Source: Oscillospiraceae bacterium (GTDB lineage Bacteria > Bacillota > Clostridia > Oscillospirales > Oscillospiraceae). From it: 64,000 nt of DNA. The stretch lies in the NCBI GenBank assembly GCA_017508045.1, contig JAFVZT010000024.1:31630-95629 (forward strand), in the 5' to 3' direction. Positions within the stretch are counted from its first letter, which is position 1. Every line of letters starts with the position of its first letter. Shown one piece after another: positions 18,140-26,933 of the stretch. The notes under the pieces are model-generated. The model was not told the DNA's origin. It ran no database searches and saw only the letters and a list, made by a program, of their open reading frames with translations. The translations under genes were made by a program, and so were the position numbers.

Positions 18140-18316
18140 GTGTCTTTCTTGTTTCGGCAAGAAAGACACGAAAGAACCGACATAGGGGAGGTGCTGTGTG
18201 TCTTGCTCCCGCAATCCAAGCCGCCCTCCCCTATGTACCCCACCCGGCCGCATCGCCGCAAGTGCTCGCAAGGTTTCAGTGCGGTTGGGGAGCGCATAAC
18301 GCAGGCTCACAATGAC
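18140..18316 (-). repeat. Structured intergenic repeat, copy 2 (inverted)
   Basis: Inverted, diverged counterpart of the repeat at 17826-18021. Its hairpin is GTGTCTTTCTTG-N6-CAAGAAAGACAC (18140-18169). The two copies face each other across about 118 bases. No gene is seen between 17788 and 18504. Confidence 0.6.
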
Positions 18317-18382
18317 AACGAAGGCTTACGGATGTAAAAAGCGCCCCAAGCTAAAAAACCGGAAAAATGTGTAAAAAATCTC

Positions 18383-18471
18383 TTGACAAACCCTATGTTC
18401 TGCGGTACAATACCAGAGCAGTTAGCCTATGCTAATTGATTTTACGGCAGGTTAGTTAGCCTATGCTAATT
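18383..18471 (+). promoter_or_regulatory. feo promoter with two tandem operator-like sites
   Basis: TTGACA (18383-18388), 17-base spacer, TACAAT (18406-18411). Two identical copies of GTTAGCCTATGCTAATT follow at 18421-18437 and 18455-18471, 34 bases apart. Each contains the inverted pair TTAGC/GCTAA. Placement at and just after the transcription start suits a repressor; a DtxR/IdeR-type or Fur-type iron regulator is the natural candidate, by resemblance of the TTAG-CTAA core to DtxR-family boxes. Confidence 0.75.
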
Positions 18472-18504
18472 AACCCCCTGTCAAAAAGGAACCGGGTGAC
18501 GCAT

Positions 18505-18720
18505 ATGAATTTAACAACCGTAGAGGAAGGCAAGGAATACATCATCAGCCACATCGACACCAATGACGAAGAGCTGAATGCCTTTTTGTTTTCCTTAGGC
18601 TGTTACAGCGGCGAACCGATTACCGTCGTTTCCCGCCGGAAAAGCAGCTGCACCGTTTCCATTAAAGACGGCAGATATAACATCGACACTTCCCTTGCTG
18701 CAGCAATCATTGTTGCTTAG
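18505..18720 (+). CDS. feoA: Ferrous iron transport protein FeoA
   Basis: 71-residue SH3-like cytoplasmic partner of FeoB, close to the usual 75 residues. It reads MNLTTVEEGKEYIISHIDTN and has the family segment LFSLGCYSGEPITVVSRR followed by CTVSIKDGRYNIDTSLAAAIIVA. ATG 18505 is the start giving a normal FeoA; the ribosome site is weak. Its TAG stop codon lies inside the left terminal repeat of a miniature insertion element, so the last residues may have been set by that insertion. Iron-dependent repression is expected from the tandem sites upstream. Confidence 0.9.
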   Translation: MNLTTVEEGKEYIISHIDTNDEELNAFLFSLGCYSGEPITVVSRRKSSCTVSIKDGRYNIDTSLAAAIIVA

Positions 18721-18992
18721 CCTGAGCGATATAATCCGAACCCGTTTCTGAACCGTGTGATTGCCCCGCAGCATCGTTGCCGCTTTTTGAAGGGCACAAA
18801 GCCCATCTGCAAAGCGCCGCCTTGCCTCGGAACAACCACACGGCTCAGAAATCTCCGACCTAAGCGGGATGGATGGTTGGTTCAGGCGAGCTTTTACGAA
18901 GCAGATGGGCTGTCGCCCATCAATGAATAAAACGAAGTCTGAGCCAATCAGACACCCGCTTAGGCGAGTTCGGATTATATCGCTCAGGCTAA
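18717..18992. mobile_element. Miniature inverted-repeat element between feoA and feoB
   Basis: 276 bp bounded by perfect 25-bp terminal inverted repeats that begin TTAGCCTGAGCGATATAATC. The left repeat supplies the feoA stop codon. The inside has no open frame of note but further inverted pieces (GCCCATCTGC with its complement; CCTAAGCGGG with its complement). No clear target duplication is visible. It looks like a non-autonomous transposon (MITE) that has split the feo operon. Confidence 0.82.
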
Positions 18993-18994
18993 AC

Positions 18995-19017
18995 AATCAG
19001 CCGTACCACGGCTGATT
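18995..19017 (+). other. Hairpin upstream of feoB
   Basis: AATCAGCCGT, loop ACC, and the complementary ACGGCTGATT, followed by TGATT. It lies just after the miniature element and about 50 bases before feoB; it may attenuate read-through from feoA. Confidence 0.5.
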
Positions 19018-19069
19018 TGATTATCGGGGTTGGTTAGCAGAGGGTAACCATAATCACAGGAGGCTTTTT

Positions 19070-21115
19070 ATGAGAATTGCATTTGCGGGAAACCCCAACA
19101 GCGGAAAAACCACTATGTACAACGCCCTCACCGGCAAAAATGAGAAGGTAGGCAACTGGGCGGGTGTCACGGTGGACAAAAAAGAAGCACCCATCAAAAA
19201 ACAGTACGCCGGCTCAGCTGACCTGTTGGCGGTGGATTTGCCCGGCGCATACTCTATGTCTCCTTATACCTCCGAGGAAAGCGTTACCAGTACCTACATA
19301 AAAAACGAAAATCCCGATGTCATTATCAATATTGTAGATGCTACCAATCTCAGCCGCAGTCTGTTCTTCACCACTCAGCTGCTGGAGCTGGGCGTTCCTA
19401 TGGTTGTCGCCCTCAACAAAGCCGATATTAATGAAAAAAAGCATACCGAAATTGATGTTGCTGCCTTATCTAACAAGCTGGGCTGTCCGGTAGTGGAAAC
19501 GGTTTCCACCTCCGCCGAGGGTCTTGCCGCACTGGTTCAGTCGGCGGTATCCCGGGCCGGAAAGGTGCAGTCCGCCCCTTTTACCCAAGGCGACATAGAC
19601 CTGACAGACAAAAAGGCAGTGGAAGCGGCAGACCGAAAACGGTATGCCTTTGTCAATAAGCTGGTTTCCCAAGTGGAAAAGCGGCAGGTTTTTACAAAAG
19701 ACAAAAATTTTCAGGACAAAATCGACGAATATCTCACCAGTCCCTGGCTGGGTATTCCGATTTTCGCCCTTGTCATGTTTCTGGTGTTTCAAATTTCCCA
19801 AGCCTGGGTCGGACCTTTTCTTGCCGAGGGCCACGAATTTGAAAACGGAACGGTAATCCCCGGTCTTGTAACCCTTATTGACCTGTTTAAGGATTGGGTC
19901 GGCAATATGCTTTCAGCAGGCCATCCCTTTCTGGTTGCCCTGCTGACAGAGGGCATCATCGGCGGCGTCAGCGCCGTTGTAGGCTTTTTGCCCTTGGTAA
20001 TGGTGATGTATTTTCTCATTGCCCTTTTGGAGGATTGCGGTTATATGGCCCGTGCCACAGTGGTATTAGACCCCATTTTTAAAAAGGTGGGGCTTTCCGG
20101 AAAATCCGTCATTCCCTTTGTTATCGGTACCGGCTGCGCCGTACCCGGTGTTATGGCTGCCCGCACCATCCGCAACGAACGGGAACGCAACGCTACGGTT
20201 ATGCTCGCGCCCTTTATGCCCTGCGGCGCAAAGCTCCCGGTTATCTCCTTGTTTGCCGGTGTGTTTTTTGAAAACGCAGCTTGGGTAGGCACTTTAATGT
20301 ACTTTGTGGGTATTGCGATTATTCTGCTGGGAGCTTTGCTGGTTAACTGGATTACCGGCAACCGCAACCGCAAATCCTTCTTTATTATTGAGCTGCCGGA
20401 ATACAAAATCCCCTCCTTTTCCCGGGCATTTTCTTCTATGTGCGCCCGGGGCTGGTCCTATATCGTAAAGGCCGGCACCATCATTCTTTTGTGCAATGCC
20501 ACGGTGTATATTATGCAGTCCTTTAACTGGCAACTGCAGCTGGTGGCAGAGGATGCCGTCAATACCTCTATTTTGGCAACCATTGCCAATCCCATTGCCC
20601 TGCTTCTTGTACCCGTTATTGGCTATGCCAGCTGGCAGCTGGCGGCGGCAGCTGTCACCGGCTTTATTGCAAAGGAAAATGTGGTCGGCACGCTGGCGGT
20701 GTGCTTTGGTATCTCCAACCTTATTGATCCCGACGCATTGGAATTGGTTGAGGGTGCTGCCGGCATCGAAATCATCTTCGGCAGCGGTGTTGTACCCCAG
20801 ATGACCGCCGTGGCGGCGCTGGCTTACCTGATGTTTAATCTGTTCAGTCCACCTTGCTTTGCAGCCATTGGTGCTATGAATGCAGAGCTTTCCCAGAAAA
20901 AGTGGCTCTGGAGCGGACTTGCTTTGCAGCTGGGCGTGGGCTATACCTTGGGCTTTTTGGTGTTCCAAATCGGCACACTGATTACCACCGGCGCTTTCGG
21001 TGCAGGCTTTATCCCCGGACTGATTGCGGTAACTGCTATGGTCGGCGTTGTGATTTATTTATGTGTCCGGGCAGATAAAAAGCTGAAATTAGAAGCCCTC
21101 AGCGGAAAGAAGTAA
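19070..21115 (+). CDS. feoB: Ferrous iron transporter FeoB
   Basis: 681-residue membrane transporter for Fe(II) with an N-terminal G-protein domain. G1 is GNPNSGKTT (residues 7-15), G3 DLPG (56-59) and G4 NKAD (116-119). The membrane part carries the two Gate-like repeats, including GCAVPGVMAART and APFMPCGAKLPV with the conserved Cys. It ends with a short basic tail. The length is near the shorter FeoB class. An AGGAGG site precedes the ATG. It follows feoA but is separated from it by a 276-bp miniature transposon-like element and a hairpin, which may alter the FeoA:FeoB ratio. Confidence 0.98.
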   Translation: MRIAFAGNPNSGKTTMYNALTGKNEKVGNWAGVTVDKKEAPIKKQYAGSADLLAVDLPGAYSMSPYTSEESVTSTYIKNENPDVIINIVDATNLSRSLFFTTQLLELGVPMVVALNKADINEKKHTEIDVAALSNKLGCPVVETVSTSAEGLAALVQSAVSRAGKVQSAPFTQGDIDLTDKKAVEAADRKRYAFVNKLVSQVEKRQVFTKDKNFQDKIDEYLTSPWLGIPIFALVMFLVFQISQAWVGPFLAEGHEFENGTVIPGLVTLIDLFKDWVGNMLSAGHPFLVALLTEGIIGGVSAVVGFLPLVMVMYFLIALLEDCGYMARATVVLDPIFKKVGLSGKSVIPFVIGTGCAVPGVMAARTIRNERERNATVMLAPFMPCGAKLPVISLFAGVFFENAAWVGTLMYFVGIAIILLGALLVNWITGNRNRKSFFIIELPEYKIPSFSRAFSSMCARGWSYIVKAGTIILLCNATVYIMQSFNWQLQLVAEDAVNTSILATIANPIALLLVPVIGYASWQLAAAAVTGFIAKENVVGTLAVCFGISNLIDPDALELVEGAAGIEIIFGSGVVPQMTAVAALAYLMFNLFSPPCFAAIGAMNAELSQKKWLWSGLALQLGVGYTLGFLVFQIGTLITTGAFGAGFIPGLIAVTAMVGVVIYLCVRADKKLKLEALSGKK

Positions 21116-21118
21116 GCT

Positions 21119-21274
21119 ATGACTTTAGAAAACATCATCCTTGTGACTGCCATTGCAGCTGTGCTGATTTTGGCAGTTTGGGCAATCCGAAAATCCAAGA
21201 AAAAAGGCAACCCCTGTATCGGCTGCCCCAATAGCGGCTGCTGCTCCGGCTGCAGTCACCACACCACACAATGA
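21119..21274 (+). CDS. FeoB-associated Cys-rich membrane peptide
   Basis: 51-residue protein, below usual ORF cut-offs. One N-terminal membrane helix (ENIILVTAIAAVLILAVWAI) is followed by a basic stretch RKSKKKG and a Cys cluster CIGCPNSGCCSGCSHH. This architecture is that of the FeoB-associated Cys-rich proteins found after feoB in Firmicutes. The ATG is four bases after the feoB stop, so translation is coupled. The Cys/His tail probably handles iron at the cytoplasmic face; the exact role is not established. Confidence 0.88.
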   Translation: MTLENIILVTAIAAVLILAVWAIRKSKKKGNPCIGCPNSGCCSGCSHHTTQ

Positions 21275-21278
21275 CCAA

Positions 21279-21316
21279 ACCCCCATCGGCTGCAGCCGAT
21301 GGGGGTGCTTTTTTAT
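21279..21316. terminator. feo operon terminator shared with the amino-acid permease gene
   Basis: Stem ACCCCCATCGGC, loop TGCA, complement, then GCTTTTTT. The T-run reaches the stop codon of the convergent permease gene at 21313. Confidence 0.92.
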
Positions 21317-22704
21317 TGCGTTTCTTTCTTCCTGTAAACCAATCCACCCACTGCCATAATCACAGCAAAAACAATCAAATACCACAGGCAGCTCCAGCGG
21401 TGGCTGAAAATGCAGGCCGTCACCATAAACGCACAGCCGCACAGTGCTAAAGACGGCATTACAAATCGGCGCAGCACCGACTGGTCCTTTTCCCTGCGCA
21501 TCCACTGAATAATTATTGGCATATACATCAGGTAAACAGAGATAACAGGCAGCTCCGTAGAGTCAAACGCGAAAGGGCCCTCCCACATACACGCCAGATT
21601 GGCGCAGAAGAAGTACAAAAACCAGCCGGCGATAACCGTCAGAGCAAATACCGAGGAGTTGACCGGCATATTGGTGGTTTCATCCACCTGCTTAAAGGTC
21701 TCCGGCTTGGGTCCGTCTCCCCGTGCCGCCAGCGCATACATACCCCGGCTGCAGCCCAGCATCAGTCCGTTGGTCGTACCCAGACAGGACAAAACGATAA
21801 ACAAATTCAATACATTGCCCAAAAAGCCGCCAAAAATATTGGTAAAGGCAACGGTTGCGCCCTTGTCAATCAGCTCCTGGTTGCTTGCGCCACCGGCAAC
21901 ACCGATATAGTAAAAAACATACACAGCAGCAATAATCAACCCGCCGATAATCAGCGCCTTGGGCAGGTTCTTCTTGGAGTCCTTGATTTCTGCATTGACA
22001 GAGGTGGCGATAATCCAGCCCTCATAGGCAAAGGCTGTTGCGCAAACCGCGGCAAAAAGGGGACTGGAAGATGTGGCGGCAACCTGACCGGAGGTAACAA
22101 AGTTGCTTTGCAGCTGACCGCTGGTCAGACCCACAATCAGACCCACCACCGCCATCAGCGCCAAGGGAATCATTTTAATCACCGTGGTGCTGACCTGAAA
22201 CTTGCCTGCCAGCTTGGGGGAAAGTGTATTCATCGCAAAAACAGCGCAAAGATAAAAAAGCGTCAGTGCCATACACTCCGGACCGATGATGCAGCCGCCC
22301 TCGGCTGCGGGAATAATCATGGGAAAATCGGGGAATGCAGAGGTGAGAAACTCCATAGTATACCGGGCGGAAACCCAAGCCAGGGCAGAGGTCATACCGG
22401 GAAAATAAATGGTTGTGGTAAACCAGCCGAAATAATATCCGTATTTTGGACCCACCGTTGCCTCGGCATAGTCCATAAGCCCGTTCACCCGTTCATATTT
22501 CTGACCCATAAAGGAAAAGGTCAGCAGGCAAACCAGCATAATCCCGCCGCCGATAGCCCACGCCAAAATACCCAACGGCATATTGCCGCCGGTTTTTTGC
22601 AGGACATTCTGGGCCTTAAAAAAGATACCGGAGCCAATAACAATGCCCACCACCATACAAATTGCGGTGAACAGGCCGTATTTTCTTTGCAGCTTGTTTT
22701 CCAT
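21313..22704 (-). CDS. APC-family amino acid permease
   Basis: 463-residue integral membrane protein with about twelve hydrophobic segments. The N-terminal YGLFTAICMVVGIVIGSGIFF contains the Gly-rich unwound helix 1 (GSGIF) that binds the amino-acid backbone in the APC fold. FAYEGWIIATSVNAEIKDSKKNLPKAL matches the conserved helix 6 to loop region. It is probably an amino acid/proton symporter or exchanger of the LAT or serine/threonine exchanger type; the substrate cannot be read from the sequence. ATG 22704 is preceded by AGAGGGCG. Single-gene unit, convergent with the feo operon. Confidence 0.92.
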   Translation of the reverse strand: MENKLQRKYGLFTAICMVVGIVIGSGIFFKAQNVLQKTGGNMPLGILAWAIGGGIMLVCLLTFSFMGQKYERVNGLMDYAEATVGPKYGYYFGWFTTTIYFPGMTSALAWVSARYTMEFLTSAFPDFPMIIPAAEGGCIIGPECMALTLFYLCAVFAMNTLSPKLAGKFQVSTTVIKMIPLALMAVVGLIVGLTSGQLQSNFVTSGQVAATSSSPLFAAVCATAFAYEGWIIATSVNAEIKDSKKNLPKALIIGGLIIAAVYVFYYIGVAGGASNQELIDKGATVAFTNIFGGFLGNVLNLFIVLSCLGTTNGLMLGCSRGMYALAARGDGPKPETFKQVDETTNMPVNSSVFALTVIAGWFLYFFCANLACMWEGPFAFDSTELPVISVYLMYMPIIIQWMRREKDQSVLRRFVMPSLALCGCAFMVTACIFSHRWSCLWYLIVFAVIMAVGGLVYRKKETQ

Positions 22705-22784
22705 AAAACGCCCTCTTTCCTGCCGTCGATAAGACCCATTTTACCGATAAACGTAATAAATGTCAACAAAAAGGCAAACACAAT

Positions 22785-22850
22785 GCAGGGACCGTCCGTA
22801 GACCGGTCCCTGCACCACAAAACAAGGGGACGGAAAATCCGTCCCCTTGT
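22785..22850. terminator. Two adjacent hairpins upstream of the permease gene and downstream of the secreted-protein pair
   Basis: Hairpin 1 (22785-22813) pairs GCAGGGACCG with its complement; hairpin 2 (22822-22850) pairs ACAAGGGGACGGA with its complement and is followed on the minus strand by TTTTGTGG. The second is placed to terminate the leftward gene pair ending at 22870. Similar ACAAGGGGAC motifs occur near 27863 and 31246. Confidence 0.65.
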
Positions 22851-22869
22851 CCTTTAATTTTGGTGTCGG

Positions 22870-23679
22870 TTATTCTAATACGCTGCTTCTCTTTCGCCAG
22901 TATACAAAACCACCGGCAATCGCAGCGATAAGCAGACACGATCCCACAGCTGCAATTACCCAGCCGGTAGTCTCCGCATTCCCGCTGTTTGCCTGATTTG
23001 GGACTGGTATTTTGGCATTGAGATTAAAGGTGTCTGCCTTAAAATCATACGGTGAAAGGTCCCAAACCCCATAATCAGCACCTCCGACAGCGTCTGGAGG
23101 CAGTTTTGCTGCTTCATCCATAACTGCTTTTGTGTACGCACAAAAAGCCGCAACCGGGAATAAGCGTTCTCCGACGGCATAATGGCTATAATAAACATAA
23201 TCTCCCTTGTTGGTTTCATAATAGATTGCGGTTCCCTGGTTAGACGACTCGCCGGACAGACAATACGTATTATATACAACTACATCCGGAGCAATATATG
23301 CTGTGACCTCACCTGTTTCACACATCTTCACGGCCCTGTCATTCCCTCTAATAAGATTAGTGCGAACAAACTCTCCTTCTTCCTCTCTAAGATACATATA
23401 GGTGTCCTCATATTTCTTCACTGCATAAAACTCTTCAAGAACCGCTTCACTCTTTAAAATCGAATCAATATCTTGATACTCTGCGAAAGCGAAGATAAGG
23501 CTGATATTATAAAGCTTCAAAACCACATCCGAATCCGTCACATTAAGCTCAGCCCGTAAATCATCGCTTATTGTTTTCGAATCTTCTGTTGTACGCTCAG
23601 ACTCCTTGGCACATACCGCACCCGAAAGGCTTAATAATACGCCAAGCATCAGAAAAACAATTAATAATTTCCTTAACAT
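22870..23679 (-). CDS. Secreted protein with C-terminal membrane anchor, unknown function
   Basis: 269-residue protein. Residues 1-24 (MLRKLLIVFLMLGVLLSLSG onward) form a signal peptide ending near VCAKE. A long extracellular domain follows, then a proline/asparagine linker (IPVPNQANSGNAE) and a single membrane helix near the C-terminus (WVIAAVGSCLLIAAIAGGFVYW) with a short basic tail, RKRSS. The start at 23679 has GGAGGCG upstream; the frame continues 22 codons further into the intergenic gap without a ribosome site. It lies 53 bases after the DNRLRE/papain-like protein gene and is probably co-expressed with it. It may be a membrane-held partner or protective protein for that secreted protein, but this is inference only. 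Confidence 0.75.
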   Translation of the reverse strand: MLRKLLIVFLMLGVLLSLSGAVCAKESERTTEDSKTISDDLRAELNVTDSDVVLKLYNISLIFAFAEYQDIDSILKSEAVLEEFYAVKKYEDTYMYLREEEGEFVRTNLIRGNDRAVKMCETGEVTAYIAPDVVVYNTYCLSGESSNQGTAIYYETNKGDYVYYSHYAVGERLFPVAAFCAYTKAVMDEAAKLPPDAVGGADYGVWDLSPYDFKADTFNLNAKIPVPNQANSGNAETTGWVIAAVGSCLLIAAIAGGFVYWRKRSSVLE

Positions 23680-23732
23680 AAAAACGCCTCCATTCCAAAT
23701 GTTGTTGCAATATCCCAAAGCTTCCCATACCG

Positions 23733-26645
23733 TTATGAATTCCAAACAGGATTCACTGTCGTACTAGGACGTGCTTCCTCCACAACAATGTACCCGTCCC
23801 AAATTCCTATATCAGGAGGAGGGTCTCCGAGCAAACCGTTGCTGCCGTTACATATCCATGCATACGATGCAAGATAAGACTGCCCAAATGTGATTTGTGG
23901 CGCGTCCCATGGATTAGGTTTATCTTCAGGTCTTGGATTTGGATCATATACAATATAGCGATAACTCATTGATCCATTTATAAATACTGTAGAATACCCC
24001 ACAATCGTAGAAGCATGCCCGTCCATTTTTTGGTTGTTTGGAGTATACCACCCACGTGTAATATAAAGCACATCTCCATGGTCTAATATACTTCTAAGCG
24101 CAGCCTCACTAAAAATCTGTCCAAACTGCCTCGACAAAACGTGCGGATTGGTTTGAGTATCGCCTGTAGAATAATAGCCTGCAGCTTCCTCAGCCTCACT
24201 AAGTGTTCCCTTTGCGTTTATTATTCCACCTTTAACTGCATATACCGCATCGTTCTGTGAGCGACTAACCGGAACAATTGCGTAATGATTCTCAAACATT
24301 CGCGCAGATGCCGCCCAACACCAATTGGTCCAGCGTTGACCTTCAGGGGATATGTTGGATCGGAATTCAATTTTCCAAATGTTATGGTTTGTAACGCTGG
24401 AGCTGATATATGCCAATTGCAATTCACAGCCAGCCGCATCATTCGGCACAAAAAGGACTTTTCCCGGCGCGCTCTTTGGCTCGATAAATAATTCTCCGGT
24501 AGACTTGGCATAAATTCTCCAGGATGTATAGTTCGACAGTGCAGGACAAAGCACAACATTATTTGTTCCTAACTCTGTGTCCGAAATGCCCACATAATAC
24601 CTGTTTCCGTATGCCGACCGAATTGTATAATAACCATCCGATTGCTTTTCAATGGTCCATCTGGCGTGTGCCTCTGCATGATATCTCGATTGGTGTACCA
24701 GCTCTTGCTCTTCCGGCCCGTGTATGTCAACATAACGCAATGACCCCACGTTTTTCAAGTGACCTTCGGAAACACTGATATTTGTTGCCGCTATTAAAAC
24801 CTTTAAATAAAAGGATCCGATTTCCATACCGGCATGCTTAACTCCAATGTTATATGTAGCGCCTCCTGTTAATGTTATTGACAAACTGAAGTTATAGTTT
24901 CCTCCCGTATCATCATTGCTGTCTATTTGTGACTGACTGGCGTTATAGACACGAAGATACGGATCACTACCTAAACCGGCATTGCTGCTGTAAAATAAGT
25001 ATACGCCGTCGACCGGTGGAATAAACTTAAAATATCTCTCCTCGTTTTCGTAAATTGTAGTGACATATTCGCTTTCATCAAGGTAAATGTTTTCAGCAGA
25101 TGCAAAGCTCGCACCGCCACCATATCCTCCGTAGGTAATAATAAGCGAGGGTCTTTTGCTTGCATTGGTATAATCAGCGGAATAGACGGCATTGTAATCC
25201 GCAACAGTCTCATCATAATACTTAAGCATAATGCCGTGGTTCTGATTCTGTCCGGTGGTACTGCCCGCATACCAATCCCTCACCGCTTCCAAACAAGAAA
25301 ACTGGTATTTCGTTTTATTGTTGTGGCTAATATTAATCTCCAGGGATGTGTCTGATGTTGGCATATTCGACCACTGGATGGTGTCGGACTGCCACGCACT
25401 ATCGACTTGGTAGGCGGCGGCTTCTGCCGCTGTTTTAGTTCCGCTAAGTAAGGTCAGAGTCATAACAGCAGAGGTAATATTCGCTCCAAGCGGCACTGTA
25501 GGCATAGTCGCGTACCGGATGAAAGTCCGTGCCAGCCCTTCTGAACGGTTACCGATGTACAATCTGTCCAAATTTCTATTCTGGACTCCGGCTCCCTCCA
25601 GAACATAATTATCAATAATATTGGTCCGGGCGGTATCTACGCTCACCTGAGGATCGATGACTACTGGGTACACCCGGTCCTCGTCACCCAGCCACTGGGC
25701 ATCCGGTGTCATTTTAATAAGGTAGCAGCCGTTACCCTTGGACACCATTGTGACAGCGATGTCTTCGGACAATTCTCCTGCACTGTCGTACATATAGGGA
25801 GAAGTCATCGTAAATATCACTTTGTCACTGTCATTATAAAACTCAATCTCCCGGTTTTCAAGTAGACGTGCAGAAAGATTTTCCGTGTATACCGTCACTA
25901 CATAGTAGGAGATTTCCTGCGCACTCTGTAAGATGATGTTCTCCTTGACCCGACTGGGCAGGACAATATATTCCAGATCAACATTCTGTCCCAGTGCATT
26001 ACTGTACTGAATAGTAGACGAGGACTTCACTGCCAAGGTTTTCTGTTCCTCTGTGCTGAATTTAGACAAGTCGTCTGCAACCAACTCTGCCTCAATTGGT
26101 TCAATCACAATTGGCTGTTCTAATTTGGTGGACAGCTTTGCGGAACCGCTCGCCATAATGCTCGTATTGTTAGAAACAGCCTCAACACCCCACGACACAG
26201 AATAATCCTCCTGTTGTATGGTGACAAGCTGGCCGTCATATGTCTTCGCGAACCCCACATCCGCCAGACCATCTATCGTGGCATACTGGACCGTGCCGTC
26301 TGAAGCTGTTTGGAGGGTGAGCGTGTTGTCAATCTCAATCCATTCTCCGCCTTCTATTTTATGTACGGGTTCGTTATAAAGCGCAACTTGATAGCTTCCG
26401 TCTGACATTAGGAAGTGCTTTTCGTACATTCCCCGAAGGGCAACATCTTCCTTGACGATAGTTATATTATCGTTTTTTACGGTCTCATCAGCCGAGACAA
26501 CCTCGCTGGTCAGAGCTTCAGTTGCGGCTTTATTCGTCAGATTATCGGTGGCAACGGCAACTGCCGATTTTGCAACCGGTGTCCCTGAAATAAGTAGGCA
26601 TATGACTAGCAGCAACGAAAGTGCTACTCTGGTACGTTTCATCAT
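23733..26645 (-). CDS. Large secreted protein: DNRLRE domain, binding modules, C-terminal papain-like cysteine peptidase
   Basis: 970-residue extracellular protein. A signal peptide (about 1-28) is followed by the wall-protein N-terminal region common in DNRLRE/WapA-like proteins, including VYPVVIDPQVSVDTA near 326-340. A DNRLRE-type domain (about 340-506) has NLDRLYIGN and RTFIRY. A pre-peptidase-like beta domain covers about 520-620 and a ricin-like (beta-trefoil) stretch about 640-760. The C-terminal 200 residues look like a C39/papain-like peptidase: catalytic Cys in NWCWAASARM (about 776), His in DGHASTIVGY (about 876) and the third residue in YDPNP (about 901). ATG 26645 has GGAGGG 6 bases upstream. 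The domain order recalls polymorphic secreted effectors, but no Rhs repeats are present. Target unknown. Confidence 0.82.
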   Translation of the reverse strand: MMKRTRVALSLLLVICLLISGTPVAKSAVAVATDNLTNKAATEALTSEVVSADETVKNDNITIVKEDVALRGMYEKHFLMSDGSYQVALYNEPVHKIEGGEWIEIDNTLTLQTASDGTVQYATIDGLADVGFAKTYDGQLVTIQQEDYSVSWGVEAVSNNTSIMASGSAKLSTKLEQPIVIEPIEAELVADDLSKFSTEEQKTLAVKSSSTIQYSNALGQNVDLEYIVLPSRVKENIILQSAQEISYYVVTVYTENLSARLLENREIEFYNDSDKVIFTMTSPYMYDSAGELSEDIAVTMVSKGNGCYLIKMTPDAQWLGDEDRVYPVVIDPQVSVDTARTNIIDNYVLEGAGVQNRNLDRLYIGNRSEGLARTFIRYATMPTVPLGANITSAVMTLTLLSGTKTAAEAAAYQVDSAWQSDTIQWSNMPTSDTSLEINISHNNKTKYQFSCLEAVRDWYAGSTTGQNQNHGIMLKYYDETVADYNAVYSADYTNASKRPSLIITYGGYGGGASFASAENIYLDESEYVTTIYENEERYFKFIPPVDGVYLFYSSNAGLGSDPYLRVYNASQSQIDSNDDTGGNYNFSLSITLTGGATYNIGVKHAGMEIGSFYLKVLIAATNISVSEGHLKNVGSLRYVDIHGPEEQELVHQSRYHAEAHARWTIEKQSDGYYTIRSAYGNRYYVGISDTELGTNNVVLCPALSNYTSWRIYAKSTGELFIEPKSAPGKVLFVPNDAAGCELQLAYISSSVTNHNIWKIEFRSNISPEGQRWTNWCWAASARMFENHYAIVPVSRSQNDAVYAVKGGIINAKGTLSEAEEAAGYYSTGDTQTNPHVLSRQFGQIFSEAALRSILDHGDVLYITRGWYTPNNQKMDGHASTIVGYSTVFINGSMSYRYIVYDPNPRPEDKPNPWDAPQITFGQSYLASYAWICNGSNGLLGDPPPDIGIWDGYIVVEEARPSTTVNPVWNS

Positions 26646-26933
26646 TTTATTCCCTCCATATATAATATTTTAAATTTTTGTCAGTTCATTGGTTTTGTAA
26701 ACCATTGGACTCCCCTCCGTTCCCTGTAATGTTCGTATTTTTATAAGGTTGGGAATATCATTGATGTTGCTGTATTAATCCATGTGCTCTTATTGAGAAA
26801 ATTATAAATTTCTTGTGCGGCGACTTTTGAAAATGCTGGGACATAGTGATGGTTCTCTTGTCCTTTTTAATTCCCATCGGCAGTACCCTTGCGACAAGCT
26901 TTTTCTTTTATTATACACGGATATTTTCTGTTG
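26646..26933. other. AT-rich intergenic stretch upstream of the large secreted-protein gene
   Basis: No convincing gene. It contains the presumed leftward promoter of the gene ending at 23733 close to 26660-26700 (a CTGACA-like -35 and TATATG-like -10), with only weak consensus. Confidence 0.35.

Noticed and set aside
17786-18337. Overlapping open frames after groEL on both strands
   Set aside because: They lie across two inverted copies of a structured repeat; the translations are Arg/Pro-rich and differ between the copies.
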